A stretch of 64,000 nt of DNA from Bacteroidota bacterium (GTDB lineage: Bacteria > Bacteroidota > Ignavibacteria > Ignavibacteriales > Melioribacteraceae): contig JAKAEE010000003.1 in NCBI GenBank assembly GCA_021820065.1, positions 1 to 64,000 of the forward strand, read 5' to 3'. Position numbers and translations under genes: made by a program. Positions 7,970 to 16,404 of the stretch are shown here, piece after piece. Under the pieces are notes generated by a model. That model was not told the DNA's origin, ran no database searches, and saw only the letters and a program-made list of their open reading frames with translations. Position 1 is the stretch's first letter; each line of letters starts with the position of its first letter.

Positions 7970-9355
7970 CTATTTTGTTAGTATCTCATATCCCCACGGA
8001 GTAATAGTAATTTTTGATTCTGTAGTTAATATAACAGTTTGATTTGTAAAAAGATTGCGAAATGTTCCTTGCAGTCCGGCATTTTTTAGATTTACTTCTT
8101 GTTTTTCTTTCGAAAAATTGAAAAATGCCACGACTTTATCTTTTCCTTTTTCTCGGTAGAACGAGAAGATAGATTTATTGTTAACCGGAACCTTCTGAAA
8201 TTCTCCTCCACTGGTTCCGTTCCACAAAGCATTGTTTTCTTTTTTCAAATGGAAAAGTTTCGAATAAATACCGCTCATTTTGTTTGGCTTCCAGTTTATT
8301 GTATCCTTCTCAAAAAAGCTCAAACGTTTATTGAGCCCCGCCTCTTGACCGTTGTAAACCAACGGCATGCCCGGTACTACTCCGGTTACAACCGCAAATG
8401 CTTCGGCTGCGTTGCCGTATCTTTCTTTGTCTGTTCCGTTCCATGAGTTTTCATCATGATTGGATGTGAACACCATCCGGTATGAATCAACCGGATATTC
8501 CTTTTTCTCTTTTTCGAAGTACTTGTAAAAATCCGAAGGATTCTTTTTTCCTTCAGCGCATCCAACGAATAAATCTTTGAGCTGCCAATTGTAAGTCATA
8601 TCAAATACCTGGTGAAGTTCCGGTTCCGAAGCTTCGGCAAGCATAAATATCGGTTTTGATTTTTCAAGTTGCGGACGAACCCAAACCCAAAATTCTGTTG
8701 GCACCATTGCAGCAACATCGCATCGGAAACCGTCGATGTTGCATTTATCAATCCAGAACTTCATAGCATCGCGCATGTAGTTCCAAAGTTCTTTGTTGTC
8801 ATAATTAAGATCGATTACGTCGGTCCAATCCTTTACCGGCGGAACAAAGTTTCCCTTTTTGTCTTTCGTATAAAAATCCGGATGTGATTTCACCCACACA
8901 TTATCCCATGCTGTGTGATTTGCAACCCAATCGATAATGACATGCATTCCCAGTTTGTGAGCTTGCTTAACTACATTTTTGAAATCGTTAACTGTGCCGT
9001 AAGCCGGATCTACAGCAGTATAATCCTTTACGGAGTAGTAGCTGCCCAGCGTTCCTTTCCTGTTCAGCTCGCCTATGGGATGAATCGGCATGAACCATAA
9101 AATATCAACTCCCATTTTTTTCAATCGCGGTAAACTTTTGGCAAACGCCTTAAAAGTTCCTTTGCGAGTATATTGGCGTATGTTCACTTCGTAAATTGTT
9201 GCTGTGCGGCTCCACTCGACATGCTTTACGGATTTAATTTCTTCTGGTTTGTGCGCTTTAGAGGCGGCGCCGGTTTTTGCCATAATCGAAACACTTAAAA
9301 TAATGAAGGTAATAAACAGTAATTTACTTTTGCGAATATAAAGACTTTTGCTCAT
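7970..9355 (-). CDS. Secreted alpha-amylase family protein (GH13)
   Basis: A glycoside hydrolase family 13 enzyme, likely cleaving alpha-1,4-glucans outside the inner membrane. I chose the ATG that begins MSKSLYIRKSKLLFITFI because it gives a signal peptide; the ORF track adds 16 residues in front. The four GH13 regions are present: IDWVANHTAW, GFRCDVAAMVP with the nucleophile Asp, LAEASEPE with the acid/base Glu, and FTSNHDENSW. The barrel starts at ATIYEVNIRQYT. A C-terminal beta domain ends at the stop. It is the first gene of a minus-strand group with a kinase and a GNAT protein and is divergent from the AI-2E-type permease gene. Confidence 0.92.
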   Translation of the reverse strand: MSKSLYIRKSKLLFITFIILSVSIMAKTGAASKAHKPEEIKSVKHVEWSRTATIYEVNIRQYTRKGTFKAFAKSLPRLKKMGVDILWFMPIHPIGELNRKGTLGSYYSVKDYTAVDPAYGTVNDFKNVVKQAHKLGMHVIIDWVANHTAWDNVWVKSHPDFYTKDKKGNFVPPVKDWTDVIDLNYDNKELWNYMRDAMKFWIDKCNIDGFRCDVAAMVPTEFWVWVRPQLEKSKPIFMLAEASEPELHQVFDMTYNWQLKDLFVGCAEGKKNPSDFYKYFEKEKKEYPVDSYRMVFTSNHDENSWNGTDKERYGNAAEAFAVVTGVVPGMPLVYNGQEAGLNKRLSFFEKDTINWKPNKMSGIYSKLFHLKKENNALWNGTSGGEFQKVPVNNKSIFSFYREKGKDKVVAFFNFSKEKQEVNLKNAGLQGTFRNLFTNQTVILTTESKITITPWGYEILTK

Positions 9356-9463
9356 AAGACCGTCCGCGGAAAAGTTTAAGAATTTCTCTTGGAAGTTAAC
9401 CAAAAATAGCTTTATATAAATTCATTTTTGTATTTTTCTTTAAGTAAAAAGTCCGCTGGGGTT

Positions 9464-10609
9464 ATGAAAAAGATTTTCGGTGATCCGGTAGTAAGATTTT
9501 TTGTTTCGATTCTTGGATTGTTTGTAATCTGTTTTGTGCTGATGGAACTTCAGCATATATTCATTCCGCTGGTGATAGCTTACATTTTATTTTTCTTCTT
9601 TGAACCGCTTAACCAATTTCTAAAATCGAAAAAAATCCCGTTGCTGTTTATAATTTTCATCGATCTGTTTTTGACAAGTTCGATTCTTTACGGAATATCA
9701 AGAGTGTTGATTGACCGGTTCATTCAGTTCAGCGCGCAGCTTCCGCTTTATGAAAGCAAGCTAAATCACATCATCAGCGAAACATCTTTTTCATTGGGAA
9801 TTAGGGACAGGCTTCTTACTAACTTTAGCGTCACGCGATTGTTGAAATCCATCAACTTTAATTTGATTTCAAGCGGTGTTCTCTCTTCCACGCTCTCAGT
9901 TGTTGTTAGCATTCTGCTTGTGTTGTTCTTTTTTATCTTCATAAGCAGCGGACATCACAAAATAGTTGAAGCTATCCGTATGAGATACGTTGAAAAGGGA
10001 ATTAAGTCGTCTCTAAAGAAAATGAAAAAAGAAAAATCGTCTTCCGATGATGAAAACAGTGCCGATCAAAAAACGGAAGAGGAAACAGCCGAGACATTAA
10101 CTTTTCAGCGGGAAATAAAATTACAAAGAACATTCAAAGACATCACCGAACAAATTCAGAGATATATCGTAACAAAGTTCTTAATTAGCTTAAGTATGGG
10201 AATTTTATTCGGACTTATTCTGTGGTTATTCGGCGTTCAGTTCTTTATCATCTGGGCATCACTTGCCCTGCTCTTAAATTTTATTCCTAACGTCGGTTCC
10301 GTTATTGCGGTTATTCTTCCTTCATTGATGGCGCTTATTCAATATCAGTCTTTCGGTTATGCTTCTATTGTTGCCGGTGTATTGATCATATTGCAAAATA
10401 TTATTGGCAATTTAATTGAACCTAAAATTTTCGGTGATCAGCTCGGTCTAAATCCGCTGGTGATTCTCCTTTCATTGTTGTTATGGGGATACCTGTGGGG
10501 TATCGTAGGGATGTTCCTATCAGTGCCGCTAACAGCTGTAATCAAGATAATTCTTTCGAATTCCGGCTCAAAAAACATGCGTTTCATAACACATCTGATG
10601 AGTAATTAG
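9464..10609 (+). CDS. AI-2E transporter family (PerM/YtvI-like) permease
   Basis: This membrane protein belongs to the former DUF20 family. The best start is the ATG giving MKKIFGDPVVRFFV; the track begins at an upstream TTG. Several hydrophobic helices are followed by the family signature in the C-terminal half (FIPNVGSVIAVILPSLMAL and LIEPKIFGDQLGLNPLVILLSLL). Between the halves is a long charged cytoplasmic insert rich in Lys, Ser and Glu (KKEKSSSDDENSADQKTEEE, about residues 188-215), longer than in many relatives. Members export varied solutes or act as Na+/H+ antiporters; AI-2 transport should not be assumed. Confidence 0.87.
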   Translation: MKKIFGDPVVRFFVSILGLFVICFVLMELQHIFIPLVIAYILFFFFEPLNQFLKSKKIPLLFIIFIDLFLTSSILYGISRVLIDRFIQFSAQLPLYESKLNHIISETSFSLGIRDRLLTNFSVTRLLKSINFNLISSGVLSSTLSVVVSILLVLFFFIFISSGHHKIVEAIRMRYVEKGIKSSLKKMKKEKSSSDDENSADQKTEEETAETLTFQREIKLQRTFKDITEQIQRYIVTKFLISLSMGILFGLILWLFGVQFFIIWASLALLLNFIPNVGSVIAVILPSLMALIQYQSFGYASIVAGVLIILQNIIGNLIEPKIFGDQLGLNPLVILLSLLLWGYLWGIVGMFLSVPLTAVIKIILSNSGSKNMRFITHLMSN

Positions 10610-10833
10610 GTTTTTCTGCCCGCTCCTCGCTCACGCGCGTTGTGCCAAAATAAAAAGTAACCGAGATACAGTCAGAAATAATGGAATCAGTTCTTTGCGA
10701 ATGTAGAGCGAACAGCCTGTTCGCTCTACAACGTTTGCAGATGCCCATTTGGGAGATGCGCCCTCACGCAAATTTTATTATATTTAACCCAGTTGAAAGT
10801 AATTATGTTAAATAAAAGAAGCAGAAGAACAGT
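10610..10833. other. Intergenic region between permease gene and rnpB
   Basis: No gene. It carries the first copy of a 77-nt dispersed repeat (10657-10733), which ends in a perfect 29-nt palindrome. An A/T-rich segment around 10770-10790 (TTTTATTATATTTAACC) probably holds the rnpB promoter, but I cannot define it. Confidence 0.6.
10657..10733. repeat. 77-nt dispersed repeat, copy 1, with palindrome C
   Basis: GTAACCGAGATACAGTCAGA... to CTACAACG recurs at 41540-41616 with about 8 differences counted by eye. The 3' part is a perfect inverted repeat with 14-nt arms (10702-10730; TGTAGAGCGAACAG, one central C, CTGTTCGCTCTACA). A shared GCCAAAATA motif lies upstream of both copies, so the original unit may be longer. 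Confidence 0.85.
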
Positions 10834-11256
10834 TGATGATTCATGTTGGGCAGTTGCCCCGCTTACCAGCGGGGAGGAAAGTCCGAACTCCGCAGAACAA
10901 AGTGCCGGGTAACTCCCGGGGTGCCGATTTATTCGGTACACGGAAAGTGCCACAGAAAAAACACAGCCCCGAGTTTATCGAGGGGCAACGGTGAAAAGGC
11001 AGGGTAAAAGCCTACCGCTCCGGAAGTAATTCCGGTGGTCTCGAAAGAGATCCCGACTTTGTCGGGACAGGGCAAACCCCACTTGGTGCAAGGTCAAGCA
11101 GAAGGTTTCCGCAGGGTTCGCCCTCGGACAGGGTTGTTCGCCCTGAGCGCCTTCGGGTAGACCGCTTGATTGCAGCAGTAATGCTGTGACGAGATAAATA
11201 ACTGCCGTCCCGATTTTTTTCGGGAAACAGAATTCGGCTTATAGACATGAATCATC
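10834..11256 (+). ncRNA. rnpB: RNase P RNA, bacterial class A
   Basis: This is the catalytic RNA that trims the 5' leader of tRNA precursors. Conserved blocks are easy to see: GAGGAAAGTCCGAACTCC (CR I), the AACGGTGAAAAGGCAGGGTAAAAGCC region, GCAAACCCCACTTGGTGCAAG, AGATAAATAACTGCCG, and ACAGAATTCGGCTTATAG near the 3' end. The ends pair as helix P1 (GATGATTCATGT with ACATGAATCATC). Two short helices contain TCCCGACTTTGTCGGGA and TCCCGATTTTTTTCGGGA-like sequences. The antisense ORFs 10726-10953 and 11012-11248 are spurious. The RNA ends right at a possible upstream ATG of recJ. Confidence 0.97.
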
Positions 11257-11280
11257 ATGTGCTCTTCTCAAGAAGAGAAC

Positions 11281-12996
11281 ATGCTAAAAAAGCTGTGGAA
11301 GTTAAAAGAGCAAGAGGATGAAAAATCCGTTCTCTCTCTGGCCGATAGTCTGAATATATCAAATGTATTGGCAAGCCTTCTTATTCAACGCCGCGTAACA
11401 AATTTCTTCGAAGCGAAAGCATATTTCCGTCCTACGCTGGAAACTCTTTATGATCCGTTTCTGATGAACGGAATGCATGAAGCAACGCAGCGTGTTATAC
11501 ATGCGCTCACGAGCAACGAAAAAATTTGCGTTTACGGAGATTACGACGTTGATGGAACTTGTTCTGCAGCGCTGATGTATTTGTTTCTAAAAGAACTCGG
11601 CGCAAATGTTCAGACCTACATTCCGAATAGATTAACCGAAGGTTACGGAATGTCTATTCAAAGCGTTGACTATCTGAAAGAACAGGGAACGAATCTTATA
11701 ATAACCGTCGATTGCGGAATTACAGCGGTCGATGAAATCGATCACGCAAATTCCTTGAATATAGATACCATCATTTGCGATCATCACCAGCCGAAAGATA
11801 AAATACCGAATGCGTACGCCGTTTTGGATCCGATAAAACCGGGCGATACGTATCCGTTCAAACATCTTTCCGGCGCCGGTGTTGCTTTCAAACTTGCGCG
11901 CGCAGTTGGAGAGCGAATCGGTAAAAAAGAATTACCATTTAAATATTTGGATCTTGTTGCGCTTGCCGGTGCAGCGGATATAGTTCCTTTGGTTGACGAG
12001 AATAGAGTTCTTGTTAGGGAAGGTCTGGAACTTATCAATACAAATCCGCGACCCGGAATTGCGGCGTTAATGAAATGCGCAAGAATGGAAACGGGAAATT
12101 TGACCGCGGGACAAATTGTTTTTACTATCGCGCCGCGCGTTAATGCCGTCGGAAGATTGGGCGACGCAAACCGGGCTGTAGAACTTTTTACCACCGATGA
12201 TCCGCAAAGAGCAACAGAACTAGCTCAAGTTCTTGAGGGCGAAAATTTAGAGCGCCGCAAGATTGACGAAATGACTTTTTCGCACGCAATGCAGTTGGTT
12301 GAATCACATGTGAATTTTGATACGGACCTTGGAATTGTTTTACATGATGATAACTGGCACCCGGGCGTAATTGGAATTGTTGCGTCGCGTCTTGTGGAAA
12401 GATTTCACAAACCGGCTGTAATGTTAACCACTATTGACGGCGTTGCGAAAGGATCTGCAAGAAGCGTTTCCGGATTTAATATTTACGAAGCGCTTCAGGG
12501 CTGTGACGATTTGCTTTTGCAATTCGGCGGACACGAAGCCGCTGCCGGGTTGGCAATTGAAATCGACAACATTGATAGATTCCGCGAACGGCTTAATGTT
12601 ATATTGAAACGTAACATGAAGCAGGAAGACATTCATCCTGAAATTCACATTGATGCTAAAATATCTTTGTCGGAAATTTCTCCAAAATTTATTCGCGTGC
12701 TGGATCAATTTGCACCGTTTGGTCCCGGCAACATGCGCCCGCTGTTCCTAAGCGAAAATGTTGCAATAGTCAATCCGCCGAGACTTGTTGGCACAAATCA
12801 TCTTGTAACAAGTTTCAGACAAAACGGAAACGAAAAAATATTCGATGCAATCGGTTTTAATCTCGGCGCTTATATAACCGATATTGATAAAGAAAAAAAT
12901 TTGGTTGATATTGTGTACACAATCGAAAATGTGCAAAAAGACGGAAAGACTTATCCACAGCTTCGGCTTAGAGATCTTCAAATAAAAAGCAATTAA
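11281..12996 (+). CDS. recJ: Single-stranded-DNA-specific exonuclease RecJ
   Basis: RecJ is a 5'-3' ssDNA exonuclease of recombination and mismatch repair. The DHH phosphoesterase motifs are complete: VYGDYDVDGTCSAALMYLF, IITVDCGITAVDEID, ICDHHQPKD (DHH) and LSGAGVAFKLARA. The DHHA1 domain shows GVIGIVASRLVERF and FGGHEAAAGLAI, and the C-terminal OB-like domain follows. I chose the ATG giving MLKKLWKLK because AAGAAGAG lies just before it; the ATG at 11257 in the track directly abuts the 3' end of RNase P RNA. The 571-aa length is normal. It appears to head a transcript with yebC and ruvC. Confidence 0.95.
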   Translation: MLKKLWKLKEQEDEKSVLSLADSLNISNVLASLLIQRRVTNFFEAKAYFRPTLETLYDPFLMNGMHEATQRVIHALTSNEKICVYGDYDVDGTCSAALMYLFLKELGANVQTYIPNRLTEGYGMSIQSVDYLKEQGTNLIITVDCGITAVDEIDHANSLNIDTIICDHHQPKDKIPNAYAVLDPIKPGDTYPFKHLSGAGVAFKLARAVGERIGKKELPFKYLDLVALAGAADIVPLVDENRVLVREGLELINTNPRPGIAALMKCARMETGNLTAGQIVFTIAPRVNAVGRLGDANRAVELFTTDDPQRATELAQVLEGENLERRKIDEMTFSHAMQLVESHVNFDTDLGIVLHDDNWHPGVIGIVASRLVERFHKPAVMLTTIDGVAKGSARSVSGFNIYEALQGCDDLLLQFGGHEAAAGLAIEIDNIDRFRERLNVILKRNMKQEDIHPEIHIDAKISLSEISPKFIRVLDQFAPFGPGNMRPLFLSENVAIVNPPRLVGTNHLVTSFRQNGNEKIFDAIGFNLGAYITDIDKEKNLVDIVYTIENVQKDGKTYPQLRLRDLQIKSN

Positions 12997-13022
12997 ATCG
13001 GAAACTTATAGGGAGAATTTTT

Positions 13023-13748
13023 ATGTCGGGACATTCAAAATGGGCTACGATTAGAAGAAAGAAAGGCGCTCTGGATGCAAAGCGCGGAAAAATTTTTACA
13101 AGACTGATTAGAGAAATTACCATTGCTGCCCGTCAAGCCGGCGGCGATCCCGAAGGGAATCCAAGACTTCGTTTGGCAATTGATAATGCAAAAGCCGCAA
13201 ACATGCCGGCAGATAATATCGAACGCGCGATTAAAAAAGCAACCGGCGAACTCGAAGGTTCACAGATAACGGAATTAACTTACGAAGGATACGGACCGGG
13301 CGGTATTGCCGTTCTGATTGAAGTTGCAACCGATAACAAGAATAGAACTGTTGCGGAAGTCCGTCACTTATTCGGTAAAAACGGCGGGAACATGGGAGAA
13401 ACCGGATCGGTTGCATGGATGTTTGAACGGAAAGGAATGATAACGGTGAAACGCGAAAACAAATCCGAAGATGAGATGATGGAAATTATTCTTGAAGCCG
13501 GCGCGGATGATCTGGCAACCGAGGAAGATTTTTTTGAGGTGACAGCCTCGCTGGAAAATTTTGAATCGGTAAGAAAAACTCTCGTCGATAAAAAGCTTAC
13601 AATTGATAACGCGTCTCTTCAATGGATTGCCAAAAATCTTATTCAGGTTAAGGGAGAGGAAGCGGAGAAGGTGATGAAACTCATCGAGGGAATCGAAGAA
13701 TCCGATGACGTTCAGAACGTTTTTACCAACGCCGATTTTGTTGAATGA
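13023..13748 (+). CDS. yebC: YebC/PmpR family protein
   Basis: The sequence MSGHSKWATIRRKKGALDAKRGKIF at the N-terminus is the family hallmark, and GGDPEGNPRLRLAIDNAKAANMP and YEGYGPGGIAVLIE complete it. The length of 241 residues is standard. Family members are described as DNA-binding regulators, and more recently as factors that relieve ribosome stalling (TACO1-like). The gene sits 26 nt after recJ and 16 nt before ruvC, the classical yebC-ruvC order in bacteria. An AGGGAG Shine-Dalgarno precedes the ATG. Confidence 0.96.
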   Translation: MSGHSKWATIRRKKGALDAKRGKIFTRLIREITIAARQAGGDPEGNPRLRLAIDNAKAANMPADNIERAIKKATGELEGSQITELTYEGYGPGGIAVLIEVATDNKNRTVAEVRHLFGKNGGNMGETGSVAWMFERKGMITVKRENKSEDEMMEIILEAGADDLATEEDFFEVTASLENFESVRKTLVDKKLTIDNASLQWIAKNLIQVKGEEAEKVMKLIEGIEESDDVQNVFTNADFVE

Positions 13749-13764
13749 TGCCAGAGCAAAATAA

Positions 13765-14304
13765 ATGAGAATAATTGGAGTGGATCCCGGAACAATTTTC
13801 ACGGGTTACGGGATTATCGATTTTGAAAAGAACGAATTGAAACATGTTGCCGCCGGTGTTATAAAAATTCCCACCACAAAAGAAATGGCTCCGCGTTTAG
13901 AACTTATCTACTCCGAATTGAATAAACTGATTAAGCAATTTAAGCCGGATGAGTTCGCGCTTGAAACCGCGTTTTACGGAAAGAACGTTCAGTCCGCATT
14001 GAAGATCGGTTACGCACGCGGAGTAGCGATGCTTGTCGCGTCTCACAATGGATTAGCTGTAAAAGAATATTCTCCCCGTGAAGTTAAGAAAGCTGTTGTT
14101 GGTAACGGCGCTTCAACCAAAGAGCAGGTTCAATTCATGATCAAGAAACTTCTTGCAATCAGGAAAACTAAAATGAAGTTTGATGAAAGCGATGCGCTGG
14201 CTGTTGCAATCTGCCATGCATTCAAAATAAATTCTTTTTCGAAGCGAAGCAGAAACTGGAAAGAGTTCATAGAAGAAAATCCGGGAAGAGTAATTGGAGA
14301 ATAA
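13765..14304 (+). CDS. ruvC: Crossover junction endodeoxyribonuclease RuvC
   Basis: RuvC cuts Holliday junctions. The catalytic acidic residues are in place: Asp7 (IIGVDPGTIFTGYG), Glu in FALETAFYGKNVQSALK, and the DESDALAVAICHAF pair near the C-terminus. The region SPREVKKAVVGNGAS matches the family. At 179 residues it is standard, with a short C-terminal tail. It is followed 82 nt later by an unrelated barrel protein gene and then by ruvA, so the ruvC-ruvA link is interrupted. RuvB is not in the window. Confidence 0.96.
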   Translation: MRIIGVDPGTIFTGYGIIDFEKNELKHVAAGVIKIPTTKEMAPRLELIYSELNKLIKQFKPDEFALETAFYGKNVQSALKIGYARGVAMLVASHNGLAVKEYSPREVKKAVVGNGASTKEQVQFMIKKLLAIRKTKMKFDESDALAVAICHAFKINSFSKRSRNWKEFIEENPGRVIGE

Positions 14305-14386
14305 TTTTCCCCTTGCAAACTTGCCGCAGATTTTCGAGTTTTGAATCAACCAAATCAATAATTCTTTCACTCATTAAGGGGGTTCC

Positions 14387-15118
14387 ATGCGTACCTCAAA
14401 GTTGTTTGTATCGGTAATTGCAATTTTATTTTTATTAACAGCTTCACTTTTTGCTCAAACAGATTCAGTCAACTACAAATCACAAGTTCAATTTAATTTG
14501 ATTAATGGGTATTCGCTTTCATACTTAAATTCATTAGCCAACGCTTCTGCTGTTCGCTATAGAGTTAATCTTAATTTATCTGTAGGACAAGAAAACGGCG
14601 ATGGTAGTAGGTCGGACTTTTCAAACTATAATTCAGGCGCGTATTCTAATTACAACTCTTCGACAAATTCGAATTCTCAAAAACAAGATTACAACTCACA
14701 AAGTCTAAGTTTTGCGGTAAGCTATATTACCTATCCTGTTGACAAACAAATTTTCCGAATGTACATAGGTGCTGGTCCTTATCTAGTATTGGAAAGAAAT
14801 TATCGGAAATCCCGGACAGATGACAATAGCAGTTCAGGTTATAACAACACAAATACCAACGAGTCGTTGACTTACTCATTGGGATTAGGCGCAAATGGCG
14901 TGATTGGCTTTGAGTGTTTTATTACAAAGCAAATCTCGCTGATTGGAGAATACGGGGTATTTGCAAAATATTATTGGGGGAAGAACAAATATTCAAGTTC
15001 TTCAAATTCTCAAAACAAGAACTCAACTTCCGATAACGGCAATTCTTCAGAAAATAATTCTCACGGTTGGAATGCCGGCTTTAGCTCACTAATGCTCGGC
15101 ATTGCTTTCCGTTTCTAA
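14387..15118 (+). CDS. Outer-membrane beta-barrel protein with Ser/Asn-rich loops
   Basis: A signal peptide (MRTSKLFVSVIAILFLLTASLFAQ) is followed by alternating amphipathic strands and a C-terminus ending in GIAFRF, the terminal aromatic residue expected of outer-membrane barrels. Two or three inserts are almost pure Ser, Asn, Gln, Gly and Tyr (NYNSGAYSNYNSSTNSNSQK; SSSSNSQNKNSTSDNGNSSE) and would form surface loops. A strong AAGGGGG Shine-Dalgarno precedes the ATG. The function is unknown. It sits between ruvC and ruvA, with which it shares no function, and may have been inserted there. Confidence 0.75.
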   Translation: MRTSKLFVSVIAILFLLTASLFAQTDSVNYKSQVQFNLINGYSLSYLNSLANASAVRYRVNLNLSVGQENGDGSRSDFSNYNSGAYSNYNSSTNSNSQKQDYNSQSLSFAVSYITYPVDKQIFRMYIGAGPYLVLERNYRKSRTDDNSSSGYNNTNTNESLTYSLGLGANGVIGFECFITKQISLIGEYGVFAKYYWGKNKYSSSSNSQNKNSTSDNGNSSENNSHGWNAGFSSLMLGIAFRF

Positions 15119-15203
15119 ACCAAACCTTGCCTTTGGGAGCCGCAAAGTTTAGTTTGCACAAAGTGAATTTACATTCTAAATTTTGCGGCAGCTTATCAAC
15201 AGC

Positions 15204-15238
15204 TAAATACTAATTACTAGATACTAAATACTATCTCT
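15204..15238. repeat. 7-nt period tandem array at ruvA start (heptad array 2)
   Basis: Units read TAAATAC, TAATTAC, TAGATAC, TAAATAC, TATCTCT in strict 7-nt phase. The array ends three bases before the ruvA ATG, so it occupies the place of the ribosome binding site, and no Shine-Dalgarno sequence is visible. Confidence 0.75.
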
Positions 15239-15241
15239 CAC

Positions 15242-15829
15242 ATGATTGGCTATCTTCACGGTAAAATAATTTCTAAAAAACCAACTAAGCTTTTGCTCGA
15301 TGTCGGCGGAGTCGGTTATCTCGTCAATATTTCCATCAATACGTTTGAAAAACTTTCCGACAAAACCGAAGTTTCTTTGTTTACACATCTCAGTGTTCGC
15401 GAAGACGCAATGGATCTTTACGGATTCTTCTCAGTTGCCGAAAAAGAAATGTTCGAACTTCTGATCGGCGTGAGCGGCATTGGACCGAAATCAGCGCAGT
15501 CAATTTTATCGGGAATTCAAATCGATGATTTGAAAGATGCGCTGAAAGCCGGAAACGTTGGTCGTTTGATTTCGATACCGGGCATTGGCAGAAAGACAGC
15601 AGAACGTATGATGATAGAACTGCGCGATAAAATTGATTCCGTTTCCGAAGCGGGCGAGACATTTGCTGTGGGCGCTTCAACTGTCAGATCGGATGCAATT
15701 GCTGCGCTTGTCAATCTTGGCTACAATCAAAAAGTTGCCGAACGAGCCGTGCGCGCGGTTGTTGATAAGACGCCAAATGTTTCGATAGAAGATTTAATAA
15801 AAGAAGCTTTGACTAATCTGAACACGTAG
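15242..15829 (+). CDS. ruvA: Holliday junction branch migration protein RuvA
   Basis: RuvA binds four-way junctions and loads the RuvB motor. The N-terminal OB domain (MIGYLHGKI ... LLDVGGVGYLVNIS), the double helix-hairpin-helix region (LLIGVSGIGPKSAQSILSG and LISIPGIGRKTAERMMIEL) and the C-terminal RuvB-contact domain (AIAALVNLGYNQKVAERAV) are all present. The length of 195 aa is usual. The start codon directly follows a 7-nt-period array instead of a normal ribosome binding site. A CoA-binding protein gene follows after 29 nt. Confidence 0.96.
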   Translation: MIGYLHGKIISKKPTKLLLDVGGVGYLVNISINTFEKLSDKTEVSLFTHLSVREDAMDLYGFFSVAEKEMFELLIGVSGIGPKSAQSILSGIQIDDLKDALKAGNVGRLISIPGIGRKTAERMMIELRDKIDSVSEAGETFAVGASTVRSDAIAALVNLGYNQKVAERAVRAVVDKTPNVSIEDLIKEALTNLNT

Positions 15830-15858
15830 GTCTTTGAAAATAAATTTAACGGACAACA

Positions 15859-16323
15859 ATGAACTATCAACAAAAAGTAGAAGCTTTTCTCTCCAAGAAA
15901 ATTATTGCAGTTGCTGGTGTGTCAAGAAATCCCAAGACGGAAGTTGGAAACGCAATTTACAAGAAAATTAAGAGTGCCGGCTACACTGTTTATCCCATCA
16001 ATCCATCAGCAGATGTTGTTGAAGGCGACAAATGTTATCCCAATTTGAAAAGCACCCCTCAAAAAGCTGAAGCGGTTCTGGTTACAACCAATCCCGAAAA
16101 TTCTCTCCAAGTTGTTCGCGAATGTTCTGAGGTGGGAATCAATCTTGTGTGGTTTCATCGATCTTTTGGTGACGGAAGTTACTCCAAAGATGCTGAAGAT
16201 TTTTGTAATACTAACGGAATTACCGCAATCACAGCGGGCTGCCCGATGATGTATATCAAGGATGCGGACTTCTTTCATAGGATGGTAAAATTTTTTTTCA
16301 AGCTTTCCGGCAAGTTGAAATAG
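15859..16323 (+). CDS. CoA-binding domain protein (YccU-like)
   Basis: This 154-residue protein is a single Rossmann-type CoA-binding domain (CoA_binding_2). It shows IIAVAGVSRNPKTEVGNAIY near residue 16, VYPINPSADVVEG, a switch from strand to helix around VTTNPENSLQVV, and NLVWFHRSFG. Relatives bind CoA but have no settled cellular role. The C-terminus (TAGCPMMYIKDADFFHRM) holds the conserved GCPMM segment. It could be co-transcribed with ruvA. Confidence 0.86.
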   Translation: MNYQQKVEAFLSKKIIAVAGVSRNPKTEVGNAIYKKIKSAGYTVYPINPSADVVEGDKCYPNLKSTPQKAEAVLVTTNPENSLQVVRECSEVGINLVWFHRSFGDGSYSKDAEDFCNTNGITAITAGCPMMYIKDADFFHRMVKFFFKLSGKLK

Positions 16324-16404
16324 CTCCTGGTGTGAATTTTAGTTTTACTTTTTCCCGCTCACTGATTATTTTGTCGGCACTTTTTTGAATATGCAGAGGG
16401 TCTG

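Noticed and set aside
10726-11248. Two minus-strand ORFs over rnpB
   Set aside because: The region is clearly RNase P RNA, so the ORFs are chance.
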